Part shown: positions 44,864 through 56,094 of the stretch, piece by piece | Position numbering within the stretch: the first letter of the stretch is position 1 | Layout: each line of letters opens with the position of its first letter | Source of the DNA: Malus domestica | Lineage: Eukaryota > Streptophyta > Magnoliopsida > Rosales > Rosaceae | Reading direction: 5' to 3' | NCBI RefSeq assembly: GCF_042453785.1 | Contig: NC_091671.1 | Span: 37,029,001-37,093,000 of the forward strand | Length of the DNA: 64,000 nt | The notes under the pieces: generated by a model | Database searches by the model: none | Told to the model about the DNA's origin: nothing | The model's input: the letters and a program-made list of their open reading frames with translations, nothing else | Translations under genes and position numbers: made by a program

Positions 44864-47800
44864 TTACTTAATCCTCAATTCGTCAAGAAAAGACTTTCCA
44901 TGAAGCTTGCGTTGAAAAAATGCTTTGAAATATTCTTTGACACTCAGCCTTTTAAATGCTGCAGGCGTTTGCTCAGTGATCAAGCTAGAGGCCGGGCAGA
45001 TTTCACCATCAACTCCGGGGTTGTAAAATGTGGCGATTGAGAGCCTTTCTTTTTCAGAGTTCACAGTTGCACGATGTTCAATGCTACGATAAGTCCCATT
45101 TGTTATAATCTGTCACGCTTACATGCATAAATTTAAACACAAAAAATAAAAGGTAACAGCTGCAATACAGTCTGTAAACATGACATGGATAATGCTACAC
45201 TTTTTTTTTTAGGTAACAAAAAGTTTAGAGCGAGGAGATTACCCATTTTAGGTCCAGGGCATAAAAGATGTTTTTTTAGGACTTACAGAGGGGAGATTTA
45301 GCTTTTTTTATTTTTTATTTTTTACAAATTGCTCACCAAAAGGGATTGTCAGCAGCGAGACTCAAACTTAAGTCTTGGTCTAGCAAAGAGAACGATCCTT
45401 ACCAACTCAACTAACTTTTGTTCTTAACACTACACTCTTTATATACACTTTTAAAATTGGTATTGATTAATGTTGGAGTAAAATTATTTTTTACCAGATA
45501 TTTTTCTACGTTACGGTGTAAATTAATTTTGAATATGAACTATATGTAGTTAAAAAAATAAATGGATCACCTAATGGTCAATGGTATGAAAATGACAGTT
45601 GGTAACGTTTTCATCTACGTATCGTGCAAGATAATATTCAAAAGGTTAAAGTTATCGGTGAAAATCATTACCTCTAGAACGTCTCCAATATTCACAATAA
45701 AGGCATCTGGTAGTGGCTTCACAGGAACCCAAATCCCATCTTTCTTTACCTGGAGGCCATCCATTTCATTGACTTGTAGGAGGATGGTGAGAGCTCCACC
45801 ATCAGAGTGAGGGGTCAGACCGAGGACTTTCCCCGGCTGAGGACACGGAGGGTAATAGTTCACCCTCACCGCTTGCAATGCACCTTCGAATATGTTGGTC
45901 GCTTCATTGGTTTCCATCTGCAAAGCTTTTTCCATTTGTGATAGGATAGTCATGGCTAGCTTTTTCAGTTCCAATGAGTAAGTTTCTAAATTCTCTCTGC
46001 ATTATATAAATATAGGTGAATTATTTGTACATATATCTTATAATGATAAATTGTGCCTAAAATATGTTACAATATATGCAAAATAATTTACGTACAAAAT
46101 AAAGCAATATTGTTTGATTCAAAATTAATTTACTTATTAATTGTACATATATCTTATACTAATAAATTGTGCCCTATATGCATACAAAATGAGCTCCCTA
46201 CATAATAAAGGGTTGTTATTTTTTATTAAAAAATAATTTACCTATAGTTTAAATAAAATTATAAATTAATTATTTGACAATACATATTATTGTTGTTTTT
46301 TTTTTGTCAAAAAATAGATTTTTAAGATTAGTCACCGACGAAATTTGAACTCATTCCATCATGTAAGGGTCCAATTCCTTTCCACCATTGTGGTAAAAGG
46401 CCAATTGCATATTACTATTGCTCAATTTATTTAATAATACATGTAAATAATTTACCTATAAAAATAAGTTATTCGCTCATCATCGATTTGTAAATAGGTA
46501 AACTAATTGGTATAATATTTTTGTACGTATTTGTAGCACTGTTATGTGAAAATAATTTATATCTAAACTACCTATTAATAAAACCCTCTTTGTCAACCAA
46601 AAGAGGGTGAAAAGACTATTTAGTCTTCTATCACACAAAAAAAAATGATGGGCAATAATGTAATTTCATAGGTCCAAATTTTACTGTTTTATTTATTGAA
46701 ACCTCACCTACAGGTGGTGTTAAAATATCTCCAATATTCAAAATTAAAAAAATAATAATAAAGTGTGTAGGCAAATTGTCACAGCCTATTTTGGAAATAA
46801 TTTTGGGCGATATGAAAAGACGGAATTGCCCTTGAGCGTTGGTGGCGTTGTGTGACTAAGTTTTGGTTTAAGGACCAATTTGATGAGTCCCTAGTATGTT
46901 GGACCCAATTGCAAGTAAGGAAAATAATTGGTTTGATTAGTGGGTGGACATATGAGACCACACACACACATCCACATCACCTTCTCTCTCACTCCCGTAC
47001 TCTCTCTCCGTTTCACTCTCTCTTTCTCTCCTTGCTATATGTACGGACAAGAGCAAGAACGCCTCAAACTTCACAGATCGAAGGTTTTGGGCACACCATT
47101 TTGTTCCTTATTCCATTTCAAGTGCAAAGGTACCCATTTCAGGTAAGAACTCGTTTGATATCACGATGAAAACTCATGCTCCGAGTTGAGCACTATTCAT
47201 GAACTTTTGAATGGTTATGTTTTAGGACAATCCAAGCTCACAGCGAGCTCTAGGAGGTTCTCACGAAGCTCGGAATGATTAGTTGGCTCGGTTTTGACGT
47301 TGGGATCACGAGGTTCGAAGGTGGCTGATTTTGGTAGGATTTTCCCGACGAGTTTTCGAGGGATTTGAAGCTCCAAAGAGGTATAACCTTCTTCCTCTCG
47401 TGATTTATGACATTTTGGTGAAAATTTTGTGGAAAATGGTGCAAAAACGAGCAAGAAAAAGGCAAGGTCTGCCTAGAATCCGGCGCCGGCGACACTGTTT
47501 CGGCGTCTGGAGGTTGAAGATGATGTGTGTGAGGTCGTGCCCTCCCCGATGTGTGGGGGCGCGTGAGCCACAGAAAAATTATTTTTAAAATATCACGATG
47601 TCGTGAAGTTATGTAGGTCACGTTGGTATATTCAAATACCAAAATTGAGCTTTGTATGAGAAGTTATTAGCTAGTTTTGTGTATGTGCTTTAAAATAACG
47701 TTTTTATAGTTAATTCACATATAGGTGAGACTTATCCCGAGGACGAGCGTATCCATGGGCGACTCGGGGGTTACGACCTGTCGACATACCAGTGAGTGGG

Positions 47801-48982
47801 CTTTTGGTTTTCATTATATATTATATACTTGATATTTTCCTAGAAATATGTGTTTAAATGATAGTATGCCATAATGCCATGCATATAAGTTTATAATTCA
47901 TACATGAATTGGTATGTGATGCTTTATATATATAAATGTGGTGTTGTGGACGCTCAGGTAAGCTCAGGTAAGTTGTGTTTGGTTATGTGAATCATCGATG
48001 ATGCGATATGTGGTTGAATAATGTTGAGCTCATAAAACTGCACGTAGGGTGATTATGATTTAGTCATAGATATGACACATGCTTGTTTATTATGTCACCT
48101 CCCGCACCATATGCTCATATTGGATCCAATTTAGGTGCACAGTCCTGTCATACAGACCTTATTTATGGTTCCGACTCGTAGGTAACTAGCGATTTATCGC
48201 CCAGCTATTATGTGAGAGTAGTATTGAGCATGATTATATTACACCGATTATTGTTGTATAGACCTTTTTGTTTGGTTCCGACTCTTGTGCAATATGTTGC
48301 CGTATAGGTCATAGTAGTGACTCCGGTTAGAGTGATTTTTGAGCTATGAATTCAGCCGTACAGACTACCACAGGGGTTCCAGCTAATATGTTATATTTCT
48401 ATGAAATTAACCTTACCTGAATTGCTTACTCTATTATATCTTGGCATGGCATACATATGAATATGATTATTTGAAGCATGAATTGAATTGATATGATTTC
48501 ATATATATTTAGGTATATGCTTATATCTTGATTATGGGAAAAATTATACATGTTTTACTGCGAGGGGTTAGTTATGTTGATAAATGAAATGATTTTGTAA
48601 AACATTTATTTTTGCTCACTCACGTTTTCTGTTTTGCGCCCCTCTAGGTTTTAAGTAAGCTTGTTGTTGGTGGCTTAACGACATCGGCAGTTCTGACCTA
48701 TCTAAATAATAGTAAGACATTCCTGGTACTGTATAACTAGTACTTTTCCTACTGGACTACACCTAAAATTATTATGCTCTGATTAGGAGTGTTTACTTTT
48801 GTAACTAACTCCAATCACTTCCTGTTTAGTAGTGCACTCTAGTAATTTGGTTTTTAATTATTCGTATATTTCCTATCATTATTGATTTCGCACTGTGCAC
48901 ATAGCTACGTCACTCTCACGTGACGACCAGCATACCTTGATCTCGGTCGGGGTATGTCACAAATGCTAGTGTGCGTGCGTGC

Positions 48983-49018
<36 letters not shown>

Positions 49019-52000
49019 AGGGTAATAATACGTGTTATAATTATTAAGGGTAATAATAAATGTCATAATTATTATTTGTTTTTTTAACAAACGATATTAT
49101 CTATACTAAAGGGGAGGAGTGAGCTTAGCCTTACAATGGGCTAGCAATAATATGGTTCAAACTTGCTTTTGGCGAGAATTGAACTTAAGACCTCTCACTT
49201 ACAAGTGAAGAGGAATACCACTAGACCATGGTACTAAGTGGCATAATTATTTTCTAATTAGAGTGAGCAGTAACATTTATTGAAATAATTTAGATAATGT
49301 GGCACGAGGTGCAATTATTTTGTATAATAGTCAATTATTTTTCTACATTGCTGTCTTTATGAAATTTGTATTTTATTTGAATATTTAAACATAGGTGGTT
49401 TTTGTCTATAAAATAGGAGTTGTAAGGGTGCATCTAGGGGTGGAAAAAAAAAATACTGAAACTTCCGAACCGTGCCCAAAAAATCCCAAAACCAAACCGA
49501 AAATCCGGAAAATTTTGGTACCAATCCAGACCTTTTTAGTATGGGAATCGGTCTCACAATCTAATTTTTTTGGTAATCCCAAACCGAACCGAAGTTAAAA
49601 TATATATAGGTTTAGATATTATAAGTCATTGGATTGGTTGAGAATTAATCTCAGCCGTTCATTCAAAATGAAACCCAGCCTCACCTTCACCTTCACCCTC
49701 TGACCTCTTCGCCAAACTCTCTGACCTCACCTCACCTTCACTTCCTTCCCTCCCTACTCATGTACTCCTTTCAGTTCAGACCCACAAATCTCTCTCTCTC
49801 TTGACCTCCACTCTTTCACTCTATCCCCCTTACCTTCACACTACATCTAGACTCCAGTCTTCCATTCTTTTTGCATTTGATAACTTCCTCTACATTCTAT
49901 AATCAATACACTGCTTCCTTCTACTTCTCTCTTCATTAAGGTAATATTCTTGTCTTCATATGGTAATTTTGATGTGGTAAAGTCTGTTTGTGGCTTCAAT
50001 TCATTTTTAATTTAAGCATTTGAATTCTAGGGTTTTGGATTTGGGGGCTTTCACTTTCGTTTGAATTCTAGGGTTTTGTGTTTCCAACAACATTGATAGC
50101 AAGGCAAGTTTATATAAATTCATTTTTTTAATCAGCTCACGGTATTATTTTTTGGAATTTTTAACCACGAAGCCTTCATAAAACATGGTGGATTAGATTT
50201 GTTTTATTAGCAAGATACCATCCATATTTGAATTCTATGTTTCTTACAATTGTCACATCCCGGCCCGGGTCCCCACCACATTTCGGGTTCAACTCCACCA
50301 TAGGATGATATTGTCTGTTTTGGGCCCTTACCACGCCCTCATGGTTTTGTTTCTGGGAACTCACACGATAACTTCCCAGTGGGTCACTAATCTTAGGAAT
50401 GCTTTTGCGCGAACTCGCTTAACTTCGGAGTTCTGATGGAACCTGAAACTAGTGAGCTCTCAAAAGGCCTCATGCTAGGTAGAGATGAGAATATACATAT
50501 AAGGCTTATAGGATCCACTCCCCTGGGCGATGTGGGATGTTACAATCCACCCTTCTTAGGGGCCCGACGTTCTCGTCGACACACATCCGACTAGGAATTG
50601 GCTTCTGATACCAAATTGTCACATCCTGGCTCGGGCCCCCACCACATCCCAGGCTCGACTCTGCCGTAGCATGATATTGTCCGCTTTGGGCCCCAACCAC
50701 GCCCTCATGGTTTTGTTTCTGGGAACTCACACGAGAACTTCCCAGTGGGTCACCCATCATGGGATTGTTCTCACGCGAACTCACTTAACTTCGGAGTTCC
50801 GATGAAACCTGAAGCCAGTGAACTCCCAAAAGGCCTCGTGCTAGGTAAAGATGGGAATATACATAAAAGGCTTATAGGATCCACTCCCCTAGACGATGTG
50901 GGATGTTACAACAATCCCCTCTCTTTCTTTATAGGCATGAGAGAATTTAGGCCAATGAGTTTGGTTTCTTGCCTTGGAGATTCTGGGGGACGATAGTTTT
51001 CTTTATTTTTCGATGAATGTTGTAATAGCAAAATGTTTTGCCAAGACTTTCTCTAAATTCATGTGTGTATTTGCTACTTTAGCTACACTGCTTAGCTGTA
51101 AACGAAGCTTCTATGTTGTTACGATTGTTTTGACACATGAGCCCAAAACTATTTCGGGATTCTTGAAAAATTGGTTTGGGATCAGTCTTGAAATTGGAAT
51201 TTCCAAAAACTTCAGTTTGGAAATCAAGACAAGGGTTTCGGTTCAGTATCCCATACCGAACCAGCCCTAGGCGTATCCCTAAAACACCCTAAAAGGGAGA
51301 CTTTGGATGCGGTCCCTAGTTATGAACAGTCTTTGACTAAAACCTTATTGGTTTTCAATTTTTGATCCAAGTCCCTGAAATTAATTGATAATTTATTTCT
51401 ATGTACGTTACTATATTTTTTAAATTAAAAATTAAAATTTATAGTTGTTTATAGTAATGAGATTTTAAATAAAAAACCATAATTTGTGGGATTAAAAATA
51501 TTAAAATATAAATATACTATTGTGTGTGTGTGTGTGTGTAAACATGGGTACATTCATAAAAATAACCAAAAAATTATTGTATCAAAACATGGGTACATTC
51601 TTCAAAATGGGTACATTTAGCAAAAATAAAAATGGGTACAAATAAATAAATAAATATGGGTACAATACAAATAAAACTTTAAAAAATATGGGCACAAAAA
51701 GAAATTAATATATGGGTACAAATTAAAACTGAAAGGAAAATTGGTACAAATTAAAAAAGGGTTGCAAATTAAAAATGGGTACAAACTAAAAATAAAAATA
51801 TATGATAAAAAATTTAGCCATAAATATAAATATACTAATTGTAACATTTTTAATATTAAATGAATAAATTTAGAAATAAAAAATATTTTATTATTGAAAT
51901 AATTAATGATATTATTAATACAAAGGACCTTGATCAAAAATTGAAAAGTAATAAGGTTTTAATCAATAGAGTAGTAAAAATAAGGATGAAAACCTAATTA

Positions 52001-53360
52001 CTCCTTTTATGAATTATGTGGCGTACCTATGCGTATAGATTCAAAAGATTTGAAACAATATTTTACCTCATAAAAAGGACCAATATAAAAAACTAATTCG
52101 ACACCTGAGTTTTGTATAGGAAAATCATGTTAGGATGAATATAACCTAGATGCCCTAATGCACTGATATCTATCAATAATATTATTAGACACATAAAAAT
52201 GATTTCATTAATAACACGTCTTAATAGAAGTAAGTCTATATGTTACACTCACTTATGTCAATACTCAACTAGAGATTGTCATCAACTAGAGATTGTCAGT
52301 AATAAAATCAGTTTTTTTTTTTTTTCTTTTACTACATAACAACTCTTCGATATATTCGTGCATTCACATTCATATCGCACAAAATCATAAACAAACATAT
52401 TTATTTGGAATCACGAGAGGACCTGAAAGGAGAAGGGAGTTTTGGGAGTAGGTGGGGCCTCCTCAGTTGGACAGGTAGGGTGGTCAAGACGAAAGTGTCA
52501 GCCCAATCGAGTTTTTGGTCTTCAGAAACTACAAAGGATTGTCCAAAACCTTCAATATCTCCTGGCTGTTGCGAAAATTTTTTCTTCTCTTCCATGGGCA
52601 GGTTGAAGAACTCTTGAGTTTCTGTCTTCATTTTCTCCAACAAGGAAGAGCTCACACCATGGTTTACCAACTGTAAAAATATATAGAGTGAATACTATGG
52701 CCAAAAAACCTACGAAATAGCAAATTCTAAAATTTAGTATGCAGGCAAGGTGAAAAAAACATAGGTTAGGCCTAGAAAGTAGCCAAGTTAACCAAGGAAA
52801 AGAACAAAAAAAAACTAAAATATATTTTGTAGCAACATATTAACGAATTTTTTTTTTGTAGCAAGCTAATTTATAGCTTAATGCCTAGGCTTCCACATCA
52901 TGGTATCTGTTTGCATCATACTTCACCCGAGTAGGGGGGCTGGTCTCACATGTAAATCCAACGGTCACATGTACTTCACGTTATCTAATTTGTGTTGCTC
53001 ATGTGTTAGACTTAAAAACCCACAACACGTGAGTAAGGGTGTTGACAGTATGAATTCCAAATCGGAGAGAAGAGACTTTATATGCTCTTATAGTAGCTGA
53101 GCTACACTTCATATTACCACTTGATTTTGTTATGAAACCTCAATATTTTTCAGATCAGCCCATTCGATTGATACATAAAATGGTTTTATCGGTAAAAAGG
53201 TCCTTAATTAACCAAAAGGTCGAAGCAATGAATTTCCAAAAGGGTAGGCTGGCTATTTTTAAGTTTGACTCACTTGTTGCTAACATGAATTTCAACCAAC
53301 GACAAATCAAGGGAAAGTTTGATATAGAAGTGGACTACTAATTAAGCTTAACTTGAGGTG

Positions 53361-53419
<59 letters not shown>

Positions 53420-53844
53420 ATTACATGATTACATAGTTATGTACTGCTCTTCATATCGCCAACGAAGACTAGATGATACTAGACGAAATGATCATCGACA
53501 AATTCCTCGAACTCGTGGGCAAAAAACAATCAGAACTATATGATGAAAGATTTAAGTGGAAAAGGCTGTAATTTAATTACCTGAAAGAAACCCCACTCTT
53601 GGCAAGCAAAATGGAGCCTGGCTAGTTCAGATTCAGAAATGGTTGATTCTTGGGAAAGCAATTTCTGCATGTCAATGGATGGTATTTGATGAGCATGATG
53701 ATCAGAACAAATGATCTCTTGATGATGAGGCTGTATGTATCTGGGTGGGATTGTGAGTATTGGCTTCTGTACTAATTCTTGAACACTAGGAACAGGAAGA
53801 GAACCACCGTACAAGCTCTTCCCTGCAAATGCCTTTTCTTCCAT
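44864..53844 (-). CDS. 2-oxoglutarate/Fe(II)-dependent dioxygenase, SRG1-like, copy B
   Basis: Exons (minus strand) 53844-53581, 52670-52423, 45996-45672 and 45109-44864 have the same lengths as gene A (264, 248, 325, 246) and read through to 360 aa. All catalytic residues of copy A are kept: HSD in LTPHSDGG, His in SIEHRA, Arg-Ser in [10 protein letters not shown] count 17 amino-acid differences from A, nine of them in the 81-residue last exon (for example R/G, G/C, E/K, L/F, D/Q). Intron 2 is 6.4 kb against 1.9 kb in A because of a solo LTR, a hAT element with a nested Cassandra and AT-rich repeat DNA. A hAT-like element lies about 100 bp upstream of the start. It looks coding-competent; expression may be altered. 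Confidence 0.9.
45203..45430 (-). repeat. SINE family 2 in intron 3 of gene B
   Basis: Counterpart of 37,467-37,702 in gene A. A and B boxes are readable on the minus strand. Confidence 0.75.
46290..46400 (-). repeat. SINE-like fragment, family 3, gene B intron 2
   Basis: Counterpart of 36,480-36,600; the B box is more decayed here. Confidence 0.5.
46777..48959. repeat. 2.18-kb solo LTR in intron 2 of gene B
   Basis: Starts TGTCACAGCC and ends GGGGTATGTCA, flanked by a perfect 5-bp duplication CAAAT (46772-46776 and 48960-48964). Gene A has the empty site GTAGGCAAATGCTAG (reverse strand near 36,015). There is no internal coding region or second LTR, so recombination between LTRs is the simplest explanation. 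Length suggests a Gypsy-type element; orientation is undecided. A short CT-rich stretch and open frames around 46,960-47,590 are not recognised genes. Confidence 0.82.
48966..49017. repeat. GTGC/GT microsatellite
   Basis: (GTGC)n then (GT)n beside the solo LTR, specific to gene B. Gene A has a short (AT/AC)n here. Confidence 0.9.
49070..49245 (-). repeat. SINE family 1 in intron 2 of gene B
   Basis: Counterpart of 35,797-35,960 (GAGAATTGAACTTAAG is the reversed B-box side). Confidence 0.75.
50371..50441 (-). other. 5S rRNA-derived promoter domain in Cassandra LTR (left copy)
   Basis: The minus strand contains AACTCCGAAGTTAAGCGAG and GTGACCCACTGGGAAGT, resembling the Pol III internal control region of plant 5S rRNA. 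It is diverged, with changes in the GGGTGACC part. Not a 5S gene. Confidence 0.85.
50734..50803 (-). other. 5S rRNA-derived promoter domain in Cassandra LTR (right copy)
   Basis: The same domain in the 5' LTR, better preserved: GATGGGTGACCCACTGGG is intact. Confidence 0.85.
51290..51990. repeat. AT-rich insertion with TGGGTACA motif cluster
   Basis: It replaces gene A intron sequence between ACACCCTAAAA and TTTATGAATTATGTGGC. The outer parts (GACTTTGGATGCGGTCCC...; ...GGACCTTGATCAAAAATTG) could be ends of a non-autonomous element. The interior has about nine spaced TGGGTACA/ATGGGCACA motifs between 51,540 and 51,785. No gene. Confidence 0.5.
52890..53150 (-). repeat. Dispersed repeat in intron 1 of gene B
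   Basis: Counterpart of 34,308-34,560 in gene A. Confidence 0.65.
53363..53416. repeat. (AT)27 microsatellite in intron 1 of gene B
   Basis: About 54 bp of pure AT. Gene A has only about six units here (34,072-34,084). Confidence 0.95.
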
Positions 53845-53898
53845 ACTTAGCGTTTTGCGTACGCTGCAAGTGATTGGTGTTTTAGATAGGCTCTGGTA

Positions 53899-53911
53899 AT
53901 GGTATATATAT
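53899..53911 (-). promoter_or_regulatory. Probable TATA box of 2OGD gene B
   Basis: TATATATACC on the minus strand, about 55-65 bp upstream of the ATG at 53844. Confidence 0.4.
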
Positions 53912-53944
53912 TAACTGTGTACAATACTATGTGTGTGGGTGTGG

Positions 53945-54800
53945 GATGGGCAATAGTTATGGTGGGCGGGTAACCGTGGTTATTTATCCATAACCGTTTA
54001 TTCTCATACCCGCATAACCGTTTACCCGTTAGGTAATTGCCTAAATGGTTATACTCATACTCATAACCGTTTATAAACGGTTAACCATACACATAACCGC
54101 GTACCCATTTAACCGTAACCGTTTACCCGTTTATCCTTTTTTAACCCGTTTATCCATTTTTTTTTTACCATTTACTCATTTTTCATCCGTCAACATGTTT
54201 TTTTTAATAATTTGAAAATTAAAAAAGAAAAATTTGTCATAATTTTCTTTTTCTAACACCGTTATAGGTACATTCATCGTACATTTCCCCATTTTAATTT
54301 TTTTAAGTCTTTGTACCATTCCAATAATTGAAATAATAATTTGTGGATGATATTTTTAACTGTTAACAATGAAGGTAATATAAAATTTGCTAAGTATTAT
54401 TGGGTTACGAAAACTGTTAAAAGACAGTATTCTTGGGTTATTTAACTCGGAATGTAAAGTATTAACATAATATATATAATGGGCCATGAAATTTAAAGTG
54501 GTTAAGAAAAACTATATTTTATTAGCTACAGAAATCATGCACTATAGTCAATAGCATTGATCTAAGCTTTGTCCAATAGGGAACGTAGTTTATGTTAATT
54601 TTACATATATAAAACAAATAGGTAAACGGTTACCCGTTTATAACCACGGTTAATACCCATAACCGTACATTTAAATTTTGCAGGTAAACAGTTATACTCA
54701 TAACCTTCTATTTATCTAAACAGTTACCCATAACCGTAACATTTTAATTTAAACAACTGGGTAACCGCGGTTATCCATAACCAATGGGTATTTGCTCATC
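53945..54800. mobile_element. hAT-like element in the gene B promoter
   Basis: Ends GATGGGCAATAGTTATGG and (reversed) GATGAGCAAATACCCATT are imperfect inverted repeats. Both subterminal zones are packed with ATAACCGTTTACCCG-type units (well over twenty AACCG cores). It interrupts the promoter sequence that is continuous in copy A (33,520-33,570). The target duplication is unclear because the target is a CA-rich repeat. No transposase. Confidence 0.72.
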
Positions 54801-55282
54801 ATATGAATGTGTTGGTGCTACGACGACGACTGATGATCAAAGGGTTGGTTTGTCACAGACTCTTCTTTGTGCCTCACTTTCTGTATGAGCTCGGTAGCGA
54901 TATGGACCTGTCACCAACCAACCTTTGAATCTTGATCTCATTTGAATAGTCTGTCTATCTTCAGAAAGGACACGTGGTTCCTTCATATATAATTAAAATA
55001 ATGACTATTTTAATGGTCGAGTATTATTCTTATCAATTTGTATATTACATAAATGATGAGTTAGAGCACTACCTAAATGAGCTCCAAGCTAAAGTTTAGA
55101 GAAGATTTGAAAATATTCATTTCCAATCACACTTTCAATCCACTTCTTGAGATTAAGATTCTACTATGATTTACTAAATCTAAGAAGTGAGAAAGGAAAA
55201 CCTAGCATTAATCACTAATATTTAATAATATTTCAAATAAAAACTCTCGGCATATTAGTCCCCAATTATAACTTCCTAACTT

Positions 55283-55458
55283 AAAGTCACTTAGTACTAC
55301 GGTCTAGTGATTTCCTCTTTCCTTGTAAGTAAGAGGTCTTAGGTTCGATTCTCGTCAAATACGAGTTTGAACCACATTATTGCTAGCCAATTGTGAGGCT
55401 AAACCCATCATTTCTCTCTTAATATAGATAATATTGTTTGTTCGAAAAAAAAAAAAAC
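55283..55458 (+). repeat. SINE family 1, duplicon B copy
   Basis: ACGGTCTAGTGATT (A-box side), GGTTCGATTCTCG (B box) and a poly(A) tail at 55,446-55,458. Best preserved copy. Confidence 0.8.
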
Positions 55459-55880
55459 ACCTTCCTAACTTAGAGAATATAATTGGAGAAGAAATTTTTT
55501 AGGGATCTCTTAAAATAATTTCCTAGTCTTTTTAGCTGCAATCTAACTAAAAACTATTTCGTTGTTTTTGACTTCATAAGACAAAACATATCACTAGAGA
55601 TGACATGTATCAATGTCTAGAAAAGGCTAAAAAAGGATGAACTGTGCGTGGTTGCTTTATTCTTAATTTACAATAGGGATTTCCAATTTTTCTAAAAATT
55701 GGGGATTAATTGTAGATCCGACTCTACATCAAATTTTAACGATTCGAATTGTCTATTTTGTAGGTCTCGATTCATAGATCATCCTTACAAAAATCCAATT
55801 CAATCTGAAACCATTTGCCTATTTAATTATTACAGTGGAGTTTCAATGTTTCGTAGAGAACAAAGTGTTCATCAATTTCT

Positions 55881-56094
55881 TTGAAATTAATTAGATGCCT
55901 CTAATATTTTTTATTTGGCTAATATTTTGCATGATCTATGAGATACACCTTGAAAAATGATGGTTCAAATCATTAAAGTTCAATGTGATGTAGTCCCTGC
56001 AACTAACTCTTATTTTTTGAAAAAAAAATTTAAGATTCATTTCCTTAAAAGGCCTGTATTTACAATATAACTAAGATCTTGTAGAGGATAGAAC
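55881..56094. repeat. ~215-bp direct repeat flanking the copia fragment (left)
   Basis: CTTTGAAATTAATTAG to ATCTTGTAGAGGATAGAA; repeated at 57,132-57,370 on the other side of the copia fragment. One copy is native duplicon DNA, the other a duplication. Confidence 0.8.

Larger units (their letters stand above)
50251..50910 (-). mobile_element. Cassandra TRIM retrotransposon, complete
   Basis: Two 294-bp LTRs (50251-50544 and 50617-50910) flank a 72-bp interior. Target duplication ACAAT (50246-50250 and 50911-50915). On the minus strand the LTR starts TGTAACATCCC, and the primer site TGGTATCAGAAGCC (50613 leftwards) follows the 5' LTR. Both LTRs contain the 5S rRNA-like domain that defines Cassandra. 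No protein is encoded; it depends on other elements. Confidence 0.95.
49436..51270. mobile_element. Non-autonomous hAT-like element (copy 2) with nested Cassandra
   Basis: Starts AGGGGTGGAAAA and ends CCAGCCCTAG; 8-bp duplication GTGCATCT/GCGTATCC, a diverged pair. Gene A shows the empty site (AAGGGTGTGTGTATCTC on the reverse strand, near 35,615). It is an inverted relative of 42,680-44,535, sharing CCAAACCGAA/TCCCATACCGAA ends and CCTCACCTTCACC repeats. A 660-bp Cassandra is inserted inside. Confidence 0.78.

Noticed and set aside
46850-47640. Protein-coding gene in gene B intron 2
   Set aside because: Overlapping frames of 85-130 codons on both strands have no recognisable motif and lie wholly within the solo LTR.
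50371-50803. 5S rRNA genes
   Set aside because: Only part of the 5S sequence is present and it lies in both LTRs of a Cassandra element with the correct ends and target duplication.
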